Assembly: GCA_905202255.1 (NCBI GenBank)
Contig: CAJKRH010000001.1
Coordinates: 32,413 to 96,412 of the forward strand
Source of the DNA: an uncultured Ruminococcus sp.
GTDB taxonomy: Bacteria > Bacillota > Clostridia > Oscillospirales > CAG-272
Length of the DNA: 64,000 bases
Direction of reading: 5' to 3'
In this document: one piece after another, positions 15,583-22,579 of the stretch
Position numbering within the stretch: the stretch's first letter is position 1
Layout of the letters: each line of letters opens with the position of its first letter
Made by a program: the position numbers and the translations under genes
Notes under the pieces: model-generated
Seen by the model: the letters and a program-made list of their open reading frames with translations, nothing else
Databases searched by the model: none
What the model was told of the DNA's origin: nothing

Positions 15583-15816
15583 ATGAATAATCAAAATAAC
15601 GAAACAAAAGAATATACACTCACAGATGAAGAACTGAACACAGTCTGCGGCGGTATATCGTCAAGAACACCCGGCATCGCCTGCCCGCACTGCGGCAAGC
15701 TTATTCCGATAACCATCACGGAGTTGCTGACTCAGGGGCACCTCAGATGCCCGTACTGCCTTTTAAAGCTGAAAATCAACAGAACTTCTCTCGAAACACT
15801 CAAAAAACAAAAATAA
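15583..15816 (+). CDS. Leader-like peptide with zinc-ribbon core
   Basis: A 77-residue protein. Residues 1-24 resemble a GG leader (TLTDEELNTVCGG). The remainder has two CPxC knuckles, ACPHCGKLIPI and RCPYCLLKLKI, 22 residues apart, as in a small zinc ribbon. Such a core is unlike the precursors upstream. It could be an exported zinc-binding peptide, an intracellular adaptor that uses the leader-like part to bind the maturase or exporter, or a substrate of the radical SAM enzyme. The start at 15583 follows CGGAGATTAAAT. The long in-frame extension upstream lies inside the maturase gene and is not used. Confidence 0.82.
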   Translation: MNNQNNETKEYTLTDEELNTVCGGISSRTPGIACPHCGKLIPITITELLTQGHLRCPYCLLKLKINRTSLETLKKQK

Positions 15817-15858
15817 ACTGCGGCAAACCTGCCGTTATGTGCAGTCAATAAAATAGAA

Positions 15859-15895
15859 ATGATGACGAACCGCAAAGCGGTTCGTCATCATTTTT
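15859..15895 (+). terminator. Rho-independent terminator of the RiPP cluster
   Basis: A perfect 15-bp stem (ATGATGACGAACCGC / its complement), AAA loop and five T residues. It marks the end of the RiPP transcript. Confidence 0.9.
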
Positions 15896-16028
15896 ACTGC
15901 GCATTTCCGTTTCGGAAGCCTCCATTTCGCTTCTTTCTTGATTTGTCGATTTTTGAATGCTACCCGCACTTATACCTATTTTATATACAAACCATAATAA
16001 ATAAACCCAAGCGAAAACCAAAACTATT

Positions 16029-16059
16029 GCATAAATCCCCCAAAAGCGCAAACAATATA
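16029..16059 (+). promoter_or_regulatory. Possible forespore (SigF/G-like) promoter of spoVT
   Basis: GCATA at 16029-16033 fits the SigG -35 consensus and CAATATA at 16053-16059 approximates its -10. The 19-base spacer is slightly long. spoVT is SigG-dependent in Bacillus subtilis, which is why this was considered. Weak evidence only. Confidence 0.3.
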
Positions 16060-16114
16060 GTTGTTATCACCACAAAATATTCTTGTAAAATGAAAATTTG
16101 GAGGATTTATATAA

Positions 16115-16212
16115 ATGAAAGCAACAGGAATCGTGCGGCGCATAGATGATCTCGGCAGGGTTGTCATTCCCAAAGAGATACGCCGTACAATGAGAATACG
16201 CGAGGGCGACCC
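16115..16212 (+). pseudogene. spoVT: spoVT 5' part, interrupted by integrated element
   Basis: Starts behind GGAGG and reads MKATGIVRRIDDLGRVVIPK then EIRRTMRIREGDP, the N-terminal AbrB-type DNA-binding region of SpoVT. After residue 33 the family sequence stops exactly at the GGCGACCC core of attL. Element-derived codons (TLTTLTPVA...) follow and end at a TGA at 16289-16291, so a 58-residue hybrid could be made. The missing part, LEIYTDREGEV..., is found at 47850-48303. Joining the two gives 183 codons, the normal SpoVT length (178 in B. subtilis). SpoVT is a late forespore transcription regulator in spore formers. Confidence 0.93.
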
Positions 16213-16232
16213 GACGCTGACAACATTGACAC
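16190..16232 (+). other. attL junction
   Basis: Left of the core is spoVT (ATACGCGA). Core GGCGACCC is at 16205-16212. Right of it, 16213-16232 (GACGCTGACAACATTGACAC) is the element arm. This arm is the reverse complement, with three mismatches in 20, of the arm left of the core at attR (47822-47841). Such symmetric arms around a short core are typical of attP sites of large serine recombinases. Confidence 0.9.
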
Positions 16233-16242
16233 CCGTTGCTCG

Positions 16243-16310
16243 ATTCTTGTATGCTCTGATGGATTTATCCAAGAGAATTGGACTGAATTGAAGAAAACTA
16301 CATAGGGAAA
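16243..16310. repeat. ~68-bp direct repeat, copy 1 (IS-end-like)
   Basis: Bases 16251-16310 are nearly identical to 19115-19174 (shared block GATGGATTTATCCAAGAGAA onward to AAAACTACA and AGGGAAA). On the minus strand it reads TGTAGTTTTCTTCAATTCAG, like an IS3-family left end; copy 2 indeed lies upstream of an OrfA-like start. In the plus frame both copies read LMDLSKRIGLN then stop. In the excised circle this would be the recombinase C-terminus, so a recombinase-tail origin is an alternative. Confidence 0.7.
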
Positions 16311-16430
16311 GGGGCTGTAAAAAAGTCCCCGCTCTCTTGGAGAGTCCGTATTCCGATGTGCCGAATCGCCCCGCAAGCGTCGCCTGAATCGAGGTCGAGA
16401 GCACGGCTGTTCGGTATCGAAGAAGATTGG

Positions 16431-16658
16431 ATGAAACACTTGGAGAACGGCGAGTACTTGTGTGCAGTGGAGATTTCTGCGAAACAAAATTATAACATGA
16501 TCGACGGCAAGCGCAATAACACTGAGACACCGAAAGAGGCAAAGTCGGGTAAAGATAAAATATCGCTTCTTGAAAGATTGAAAGAAAAACAGCAGCTTTT
16601 GATTTCGGGCACAAGAAAAGAGGATAAGGAAAAGAAAAGCGAGCGCGATTTGCCGTAA
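16431..16658 (+). pseudogene. C-terminal remnant of a conjugative-element YodL-like protein
   Basis: The open frame reads MKHLENGEYLCAVEISAKQN, then YNMIDGKRNN and KISLLERLKEKQQLLI, and ends in a basic tail. This resembles the C-terminal end of large YodL-domain proteins found in Tn1549-like conjugative elements. No complete gene is present upstream, where the IS-like repeat lies. A short independent product cannot be excluded. Family assignment is from memory of the motif only. Confidence 0.45.
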
Positions 16659-16666
16659 ACAGTTTG

Positions 16667-16709
16667 GGTATGGGCGATGTGATGAGCATTGTCCCATACC
16701 TCGTTTTTT
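16667..16709 (+). terminator. Rho-independent terminator
   Basis: GGTATGGG pairs with CCCATACC, with partial extension by GCGATG/CATTGT, followed closely by TTTTTT. It closes the remnant region before the RloA promoter. Confidence 0.6.
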
Positions 16710-16779
16710 ATTTTAAAACTTAGAAAAATGAATTTACACGTATTATTTACAAATGTTCTGCAAATAATAGGAATAAATC

Positions 16780-16808
16780 TTGACAAAGCCGACTTTGCAC
16801 TGTATAAT
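16780..16808 (+). promoter_or_regulatory. SigA-type promoter of rloA-rloB
   Basis: Perfect TTGACA (16780-16785), a 17-base spacer and perfect TATAAT (16803-16808), 35 bases before the RloA start. Likely strong and constitutive, which suits a defence operon. Confidence 0.85.
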
Positions 16809-16843
16809 ATACAGTAGGATTTTTATTGTGGGAGGACACGATA

Positions 16844-18019
16844 ATGCTGTTGCAATTTTCAGTAACGAACCATCGTTCCATAAAGGAAAAAGCAGTTATC
16901 AGCATGAAAGCAACTGCTGATAAATCGTTAAAAGAGTGCTTGATCAGCCCGGATGGAAAAAAAGAACTTGTCCCTGTTATGGCGATTTACGGTGCAAATG
17001 CCGCGGGCAAAAGTAATATGATTCAAGCTTTGCTTTTAATGCGTGATATGGTATGCGGTGAATACGCAAAACCGTTGAAAGGTGCGGAACTTCCGTGGGA
17101 ACCGTTTGCCTTTACAGATGATAAAGATGAAAGACCGACAGATTTTGAAATTATCTATTATTATGAGGGAACAAAATATGCTTACGGTTATTCCTTCAAT
17201 AGAGACAGGATCATAAGCGAGTATCTTTATCATTGGCCCAATGGCAGAGAGGCGCTTGTCTTTTCGAGGGATAATGATAAATACGAGTTTCGTGAGAGTA
17301 TTCAAGAGCAATTAACGCTTGCCGGACGCACCTCTGAAAATCGCCTATATCTTACAAGCTCAAACGAGTGGAATTGTCCGCAGACGGAAAAGGCATATCT
17401 TTGGTTTCAAAGATATTTGCGCGGACTTATTGCAACAGGGGTATCTAACAACACTACACTTGATGCCATTCGTAAGGGTGGAGATAACAAGAACCGTGTT
17501 TTGGAAGAAATGATGTTTGCTGATTTGGGCATCTGTGATGTGGTATTGTCGGGAACAAAAGAAAAGCCGACGATAGCAACGGTCCACCAATTGGAAAAAG
17601 CGGACGGGAGCAAAAAACAGTATTCTTTGCTGTTGGGACAGGAATCAATGGGAACACAGCGATTCTTTTCACGAATCGGTTCTTGGATTGAATCACTTGA
17701 AGCCGGAGCTGTGCTTGTAGTAGATGAAATAGAGTCAAGTATGCATCCGCTTTTAACCAGACATCTGATTGAAATGTTTCAGGATCAGACAATAAATGAT
17801 AAGCACGCACAGTTGATATTTACCACGCACGATACAGGCTTACTTGATTTGAAACTTTTGCGTCGCGATCAGATTTGGTTTGCAGAGAAAAACGAAAAAA
17901 CAATGGGAACCGATATTTATGCCCTTACTGAATTTTCTCCGAGAAAGGAAGAAAATATCGCACGAGGATACCTGCAAGGACGATACGGGGCAATTCCGTT
18001 TGTCGGAGGAGGTATCTGA
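16844..18019 (+). CDS. AAA family ATPase, RloA/AbiLi-like defence protein
   Basis: A 391-residue OLD/RloA-type ATPase. The start is MLLQFSVTNHRSIKEKAVIS, the SMC-like N-terminal strand of COG1106. Walker A is MAIYGANAAGKSNMIQALLL; Walker B is GAVLVVDEIESSMHPLLTRH; IFTTHDTGLLDLKLLRRDQI is the C-terminal D-loop/H-switch region. The ATG at 16844 after GGGAGG is preferred over a TTG six codons upstream. It is one base apart from rloB. Such ATPase + RloB pairs form the AbiL-type abortive infection systems or occur beside restriction genes. Codon use is more AT-rich than in the flanking chromosome. Confidence 0.9.
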   Translation: MLLQFSVTNHRSIKEKAVISMKATADKSLKECLISPDGKKELVPVMAIYGANAAGKSNMIQALLLMRDMVCGEYAKPLKGAELPWEPFAFTDDKDERPTDFEIIYYYEGTKYAYGYSFNRDRIISEYLYHWPNGREALVFSRDNDKYEFRESIQEQLTLAGRTSENRLYLTSSNEWNCPQTEKAYLWFQRYLRGLIATGVSNNTTLDAIRKGGDNKNRVLEEMMFADLGICDVVLSGTKEKPTIATVHQLEKADGSKKQYSLLLGQESMGTQRFFSRIGSWIESLEAGAVLVVDEIESSMHPLLTRHLIEMFQDQTINDKHAQLIFTTHDTGLLDLKLLRRDQIWFAEKNEKTMGTDIYALTEFSPRKEENIARGYLQGRYGAIPFVGGGI

Positions 18020-18020
18020 T

Positions 18021-18644
18021 ATGGGAAGAATCAAAGAGGTAGAACGCAGGAGTTTCGGCAGTCGAAAAAGAAATCCCGTTGTGTATCTGATTTGCGAAGG
18101 CTCAGAAACCGAAATTCGCTATTTCAAGAAATTTCGCAGCAGAGAGTGTCACATAGATATTGTTCCTATTCCGTCACAGTATAAATCTGCTGACAAGCTT
18201 GTTCAGAAAGCAAGATCAACCATTGCAATGAATCCGTATTATCCCGATGAAGGCGACATTATTTGGTGCGTGTTTGACTGCGACGATAACACAAATCAAA
18301 TGCTTGCGAAAGCAAAACAGGTTGCTATAAAAGAGGGATATAAATTAGCCTTTTCCAATCCGTCTTTTGAGGTTTGGTTCTTGTTACACTTCAATAATCA
18401 GATTACACCGGTTGAAAATTGCGATGCAGCAATCAAGCTTTTGAAGCAGAAAGGGCGCTTGGAGCAGTATGAGAAAAACAAAAATGTGTATGATCAGCTC
18501 AAACCGCTGCAAGCTCTTGCGATAGAAAGAGCTAAAAACCGAGTATCGGTATTGAAAGAAGAACACACAGAAATCATTTCCAGACAAAGCAATCCGGCAA
18601 CAACGGTTGCGGAGCTGGTGGAATACTTAAATAGCAAGCAGTAA
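18021..18644 (+). CDS. RloB-family protein, AbiLii-like
   Basis: A 207-residue protein with a basic N-terminus (RRSFGSRKRNPVVYLICEGS) and the RloB signature CEGSETEIRYFKKF, then GDIIWCVFDCDDN and AFSNPSFEVWFLLHF. The acidic residues in CEGxxTE and FDxDD resemble a Toprim-like metal site, suggesting nuclease activity. It follows RloA by one base and GGAGGAGG gives a strong start. The pair is the likely defence module of the element. The trigger and target are unknown. Confidence 0.9.
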   Translation: MGRIKEVERRSFGSRKRNPVVYLICEGSETEIRYFKKFRSRECHIDIVPIPSQYKSADKLVQKARSTIAMNPYYPDEGDIIWCVFDCDDNTNQMLAKAKQVAIKEGYKLAFSNPSFEVWFLLHFNNQITPVENCDAAIKLLKQKGRLEQYEKNKNVYDQLKPLQALAIERAKNRVSVLKEEHTEIISRQSNPATTVAELVEYLNSKQ

Positions 18645-18645
18645 T

Positions 18646-18897
18646 ATTGGATCGTTCTCTGAAATAATACCTTCAACAGCGAATGTCGCGACCGTCATCA
18701 ACGCCTATACGTTAACTGAATCGGAAAAATCGGTATATGAGTTTATTTTTTCTCATGTTAATGCTTCTACAAAAGAAATTTCTGAGGCAACAGGAGTTAC
18801 CGTTCGTACAGTTCATCGTTCAATCAAAGAGTTGGAAAACCATCAAATAATTAAAAAAGCCGGTACAAGAACAAGAGTTGAGTGGATTATTTTGTAA
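18646..18897 (+). pseudogene. C-terminal winged-helix remnant of an AlbA_2/COG2865-type protein
   Basis: An open frame without a start reads TLTESEKSVYEFIFSHVNAS, then TKEISEATGVTVRTVHRSIK and ELENHQIIKKAGTRTRVEWI. This is a MarR/winged-helix end like the C-terminus of Schlafen AlbA_2 ATP-binding proteins. Only about 80 codons remain. An N-terminal piece of such a gene lies downstream at 19860, in the wrong order to be one gene. The rest has been lost or rearranged. Confidence 0.55.
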
Positions 18898-18914
18898 ATA
18901 GCCAAAAAAACGAT

Positions 18915-18961
18915 AGCGGAGAAAGAGATGCCAAAACAGTATCGTCTTTCTCCGCTTTTTC
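18915..18961 (+). terminator. Rho-independent terminator
   Basis: A perfect 12-bp stem, AGCGGAGAAAGA / TCTTTCTCCGCT, with an 18-base loop and TTTTT. Terminates the rloAB transcript. Confidence 0.8.
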
Positions 18962-18965
18962 TGTT

Positions 18966-19058
18966 TATCGGATATCCCAGTCGGCGAATGACTTCTGTGA
19001 TTGATTGCGTTGTATCATACATTGCAATTGCCTTTTCCTTTTGCTTCCTTGTGTACAT
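18966..19058 (-). pseudogene. IS3-type transposase OrfA, N-terminal remnant
   Basis: From ATG 19058 behind AAGGAAGGG, the minus strand reads MYTRKQKEKAIAMYDTTQSI then TEVIRRLGYP, the helix-turn-helix start of IS3-family OrfA proteins. Homology ends after about 31 residues at the terminator hairpin, so most of the IS is gone. The upstream sequence on the same strand contains the IS-end-like repeat at 19107-19174. Confidence 0.55.
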
Positions 19059-19106
19059 AATCCCTTCCTTTCTTTCTGTCCAGGATTTTGTCCGCAGGCC
19101 CTACCG

Positions 19107-19174
19107 ACTTGTGTATGTTCTGATGGATTTATCCAAGAGAATTGGACTGAATTGAAGAAAACTACACAGGGAAA
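19107..19174. repeat. ~68-bp direct repeat, copy 2 (IS-end-like)
   Basis: Second copy of the 16243-16310 repeat, with only two differences across its best 60 bases. It lies just upstream of the OrfA remnant, consistent with an IS3-type left end. The repeats bracket the RloA/RloB pair in the same orientation. An imperfect hairpin with GCACAAC/GTTGTGC arms follows at 19177-19210. Confidence 0.65.
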
Positions 19175-19245
19175 CCGCACAACCGCCGACCTAACAATCG
19201 GCAGTTGTGCACTTTGCAAATATGCAAAATATCTGTCCGGAAATC

Positions 19246-19620
19246 TTATTTCTCCCGTATCATGGTGCCAAAGCAAAACACCGCTACCGAGAAACCAAAG
19301 GCGACTATGGTCGAGTCCGTTGAAATCGTACCCATCAGGAAGCAGACGCAGGCGGCAAGCATAACTCCGACAGACAAAATGCGCGGCACCTCTCTTTTGA
19401 CAGTTGAAAGAAATTTCAACCGTGTATCCGCTTCATCTGCCGTCTGCTCAACCGGTAAACCGAGCAGTTCAGTGAGTTTACCAATGTGTGATGCGTCCGA
19501 TTGCGGCAGTCCGCGCTCCCATTTCAAGACTGCTTTCCCCGATATGCCAAGCATCGCTCCGAGTGCATCCTGCGTCAGTCCCTTTTCTTTTCGCTTTTCC
19601 GCAATCATTTTTCCATCCAT
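19246..19620 (-). CDS. XRE-family regulator with C-terminal membrane segments
   Basis: A 124-residue protein starting MDGKMIAEKRKEKGLTQDAL. The helix-turn-helix covers about residues 3-58 (AMLGISGKAVLKWERGLPQS). Two hydrophobic segments follow near the C-terminus (ILSVGVMLAACVCFLMGTI and IVAFGFSVAVFCFGTMI), so it is probably membrane-tethered. ACGGAGG precedes the start. An inverted repeat that overlaps its -10 region suggests autoregulation. Confidence 0.8.
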   Translation of the reverse strand: MDGKMIAEKRKEKGLTQDALGAMLGISGKAVLKWERGLPQSDASHIGKLTELLGLPVEQTADEADTRLKFLSTVKREVPRILSVGVMLAACVCFLMGTISTDSTIVAFGFSVAVFCFGTMIREK

Positions 19621-19636
19621 ATAAACCTCCGTAAAC

Positions 19637-19670
19637 CATGTTGGTTGTGTGAGTATTATACACCAACATG
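19637..19670 (-). promoter_or_regulatory. Operator/promoter of the XRE gene
   Basis: CATGTTGGT (19637-19645) and ACCAACATG (19662-19670) form a perfect 9-bp inverted repeat. On the minus strand the enclosed TGTATAATACT provides a -10 TATAAT. The regulator encoded just downstream is the obvious candidate to bind it. Confidence 0.6.
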
Positions 19671-19717
19671 TCAGCTTCCGAAACGGCAGCAAAGCGGGAT
19701 TTTCATCTCGGCGTGTA

Positions 19718-19858
19718 GGGATTCTCTGCAATGAGGGTCGCATAGTCGGAGCGCAGAAAGCCGGAGCAACATGGATTATTGCGGAAGATGCCGAGAAGCC
19801 GAGTGATGCGAGAATAAAAAGCGGAAAACATATTAAACTGAAAAAGAAGGTGAATTGA
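19718..19858 (+). pseudogene. C-terminal remnant of a small HTH (excisionase-like) protein
   Basis: The frame reads NEGRIVGAQKAGATWIIAED, then AEKPSDARIKSGKHIKLKKK. This matches the C-terminal half of the short MerR/HTH_17 DNA-binding proteins common on Clostridial mobile elements. No start codon or helix-turn-helix remains upstream. The stop is 1 base before the next start (19860), as in an intact operon. Confidence 0.5.
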
Positions 19859-19859
19859 A

Positions 19860-20066
19860 ATGATTGATCTGAATGAAATTTTCGAGTTTTCCGAAAAGGT
19901 TAATGTTGAAGTGAACGCAGCACAAGGCGGTATTCCAAACAGCATTTGGGAGACATATTCCTCCTTTACAAATACGTTCGGCGGTACGATCATTCTCGGA
20001 ATAGGTAAACATAAAAATTGCATTTACCGACACAAACTCGCTCATTTTTTAGTTGTTTTCAATTGA
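19860..20066 (+). pseudogene. AlbA_2 (Schlafen-type) protein, N-terminal remnant
   Basis: Residues 1-49 read MIDLNEIFEFSEKVNVEVNA, then AAQGGIPNSIWETYSSFTNT and FGGTIILGIG, the first part of a divergent AlbA_2/COG2865 domain. The frame then continues into unrelated sequence and stops at 20066. The break coincides with the start of an IS21-like terminal repeat (AAACTCGCTCATTTTTT), so the gene was cut by an insertion. Confidence 0.6.
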
Positions 20067-20570
20067 AACTCGCTCATTTTTTATAAAACTGAATATTCCG
20101 CGCTAAACTGAACAGCGCGACCGCGCAAGTTGAACACCCGTGTCGCACAGGTTGAATAGCTGGTGATTTTACAGTAGAATATTGGCACACGCAAGAGCAT
20201 GAATTCAATAAAGGAGATCATCATGACCAATTATCCAATCATAATCGATTGCAAGGAATTCATGTGCAAGTGGGAGGGAGTGTCGGTCGGGCTCTGCGCG
20301 GGACCGCCCAACTTCGTTAGCATGAGTTTAAAGCATTGGTGTTTCCGGGAAGAGTGGTAACGTTCGTACAACGAAAAGAAAAACGCCCCGTCCATGGCAT
20401 CACTCTTCCCGCCAACCATATATCCAGCGCTCAGGTCGCACTCCTATGTTCCCTATCCTCCGTTACGACTAAAACATGATTATAATACCGTTCTTTTCGT
20501 CTTTTGTCAATGTACAACCTCACCGTAGTGGGTGTTCAATTTGTTGCGACGAGAGTGTTCAACAGCTCGG
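20033..20570. mobile_element. Internally deleted IS-like (IS21-type ends) sequence
   Basis: AAACTCGCTCATTTTTTA occurs twice near the left (20033-20086). GTTGAACACCCGTGTCGCA on the left and, inverted, GGGTGTTCAATTTGTTGCGA on the right near 20527 form distant terminal-type repeats. No transposase remains. Inside is a further inverted repeat, GGGAAGAGTG (20347-20356) / CACTCTTCCC (20401-20410). Bases 20570-20725 hold no gene I can support. Confidence 0.4.
20223..20360 (+). CDS. Short ORF inside the IS-like remnant (hypothetical)
   Basis: A 45-codon frame, MTNYPIIIDCKEFMCKWEGV onward to FREEW, with an unusually good AAGGAG site 6 bases before the ATG. Not recognised. Its location inside transposon debris makes a functional protein doubtful. 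Confidence 0.3.
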   Translation: MTNYPIIIDCKEFMCKWEGVSVGLCAGPPNFVSMSLKHWCFREEW

Positions 20571-20725
20571 CGGCTATGTCTTTGGGCGGTTCAGTTTTTT
20601 TATCTTCTTCGCACATTTTTGCAGTTTTCCTTGGTTTCAATTCAATTCGGTTTGCCGACAAAAAGGCAGAACGATGTCTGTCTTTATGTTATACCACAGA
20701 TTTTTCCAAATGCACTGATTTGGCG

Positions 20726-21379
20726 TTAGCTTTTTATTTTCTTCTCAACACTCAACTTGAAGGTGCTGATTTTACTCGGAAGAATATACAGATAATCTAT
20801 GATAGCCCCGACAAACTCTGTTGTGCGCTCAACCTCATATTTATAAAAGTCAATATCGTCCGCGTGAGCTGCACAATTGCCAAGTTGTCGAATTACCCAA
20901 CACGCATCATCAAGCATTTCAGGTAGTATCTTTTTGTCCACCAAGTCCTTAATCATTTTAGACAGGTCATTGCCGTCAGCACCTTTTTCCTTGCATATTG
21001 CTTCCAAAACTCTGCGGAGCGCAATCAAGCATAAAGGCGCGTCAATGTTTTTCACTTTCAAAGCCGCCTCAAATGCTCTTTGAATGTATTCGGGAACAGC
21101 GGCATCGCCATATTCCTTTATCTGAGGGTAACAATGCTCGGTCAAATCAATGCAGCCGCATTCTTCGTTCATTCCCTCTTTATACAGAGTCACATCACCG
21201 CATACCGGACAGGAAAGCAAACGCCATTCTATTGTTTCAACAGGATCATAGTCAACAATATTGCCGTCCGCATCACGAACTTCTCCGCCGCACTTTGTTT
21301 TACACACGCCCTCAATATGCATAAGTCCGGTATTGCCGCAATGATAACAAGTCAGTAATTGCTGTTCTTTTTCTTCCAT
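20726..21379 (-). CDS. DUF4145 domain protein with N-terminal zinc-binding cysteines
   Basis: A 217-residue protein. The first 80 residues carry cysteine pairs (TCYHCGNTGL, CKTKCGGE, LLSCPVCGD, EECGC), suggesting one or two zinc ribbons. Residues ~95-195 are a DUF4145 helical domain (CLIALRRVLEAICKEKGADG, NDLSKMIKDLVDKKILP, WVIRQLGNCAAHAD). DUF4145 proteins recur beside restriction and other defence genes, but no function is established. The gene is the last of the minus-strand glycan-locus direction and may be an unrelated passenger. Confidence 0.8.
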   Translation of the reverse strand: MEEKEQQLLTCYHCGNTGLMHIEGVCKTKCGGEVRDADGNIVDYDPVETIEWRLLSCPVCGDVTLYKEGMNEECGCIDLTEHCYPQIKEYGDAAVPEYIQRAFEAALKVKNIDAPLCLIALRRVLEAICKEKGADGNDLSKMIKDLVDKKILPEMLDDACWVIRQLGNCAAHADDIDFYKYEVERTTEFVGAIIDYLYILPSKISTFKLSVEKKIKS

Positions 21380-21394
21380 GCTGACACTTCCATT

Positions 21395-22558
21395 CTATAA
21401 TCCTACATTTTTCAATAAAGTCTTTGCTTCTGCCGCGGCATCATCTGAAATTGTACTGTTATATTTAAGTTCGTTCACTGTACGCTTTAAGTGCCCGCAG
21501 AAAATGAGCTTTCCCCAGCGGCGAACCTCCATGATCGGTGTGAGCCACTTATGCTTTTGGAGAATCGGGTAATGAAATTTTATTACATCATAGGGGATAA
21601 AAATTTTGGAAAGCGCATACCTCACTTTTCCGCCTTTCTTTTGTTGCTGTACAGCAACCCTGTTTGTGTTTGTTCCGTACACACCTCCGCGAAGAATATA
21701 TCCTTCCATTTGCTTTGTGATTTCCGTATGCTCTGCATTTCCAAACCAAACTTCAGATAAAAGCTCTGCCTGCTTTGCAAAAACGCCGAGTCCGCCGTCA
21801 GAAAGAAGCTTGTCCCGCTTCTCTCTGTCAAAGTCAATTCGGTGATTCAGAACCCATATATCGAGAAACGGACGGATACCACAGCCGCCTGTTTCAACAA
21901 AATGCTTTGCCATGTGCGCGATGTGATAGAAATAGAACATTTCATCAGGCATTTCGTATTGATAATTACACCCGTCGTGCTTTACGACAACATTCCAAGC
22001 CCTCTTTAATACTTCCGCGGCGGAATTGGCTCTGCCATCTTCCACGAGATCATAATGCACTTCAATATGTACGCCACCTTGTGTAAACATAGAAATGTCG
22101 TGAGAATTTTGCGATTCACGTCTGTATCCGAGATTGTCGGATAGATATGAAACCGTCCTTTGCAGATCTTCTGCGTGAACAAGAACGTCGATATCACAGC
22201 TTGTCCGCATCCACGGTTCGGGATAATACTGCCGTAAAACAGACCCTTTGAGCGGTATAAACGGGATTTCTGCTTGTTCAAGTGCCGCACACAACTTTGT
22301 CAACTCGTAATTGAGCTTTTCTAAGCGATAAATCGCGATGAGCAGTTTGCTTTCAAGGTTTTTATTGCCCTCATCAAGCAACCCATTCTTTTTCAGTGCA
22401 AATACAATCAAATGTATGACGTCATGCTTTTGGGCAAGGGATGTGATTTCCGGTAAAATTTCCGGTCTGTACCGTGAAATTTCTTCACCTGAAAGACGAC
22501 CGCCACAAACTGCCAAACGAAGCAGCGCGAACATCACCTTGCTTGTTTCTGTATTCAT
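21395..22558 (-). CDS. Putative nucleotidyltransferase (NTP_transf_5 family)
   Basis: A 387-residue protein of the family often seen in capsule and O-antigen loci. The core is IPFIPLKGSVLRQYYPEPWM, then RTSCDIDVLVHAEDLQRTVS, which holds the D-x-D-like metal-binding acidic pair (SCDIDVLV). The C-terminal half is helical (FYFYHIAHMAKHFVETGGCG). Substrate unknown; a role in modifying a surface glycan or its intermediates is inferred only from position, 21 bases after the sugar dehydrogenase gene. Confidence 0.82.
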   Translation of the reverse strand: MNTETSKVMFALLRLAVCGGRLSGEEISRYRPEILPEITSLAQKHDVIHLIVFALKKNGLLDEGNKNLESKLLIAIYRLEKLNYELTKLCAALEQAEIPFIPLKGSVLRQYYPEPWMRTSCDIDVLVHAEDLQRTVSYLSDNLGYRRESQNSHDISMFTQGGVHIEVHYDLVEDGRANSAAEVLKRAWNVVVKHDGCNYQYEMPDEMFYFYHIAHMAKHFVETGGCGIRPFLDIWVLNHRIDFDREKRDKLLSDGGLGVFAKQAELLSEVWFGNAEHTEITKQMEGYILRGGVYGTNTNRVAVQQQKKGGKVRYALSKIFIPYDVIKFHYPILQKHKWLTPIMEVRRWGKLIFCGHLKRTVNELKYNSTISDDAAAEAKTLLKNVGL

Positions 22559-22579
22559 GGCGATCTTCCTTTCTTATAA

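Noticed and set aside
16115..16291. A complete small AbrB-type transition regulator
   Set aside because: The family sequence stops at residue 33 and continues 31.6 kb downstream; the remaining codons are element-derived. It is half of spoVT.
19177..19210. Rho-independent terminator near the IS relic
   Set aside because: A GCACAAC/GTTGTGC hairpin exists but has mismatches and no T-run; not reported as a terminator.
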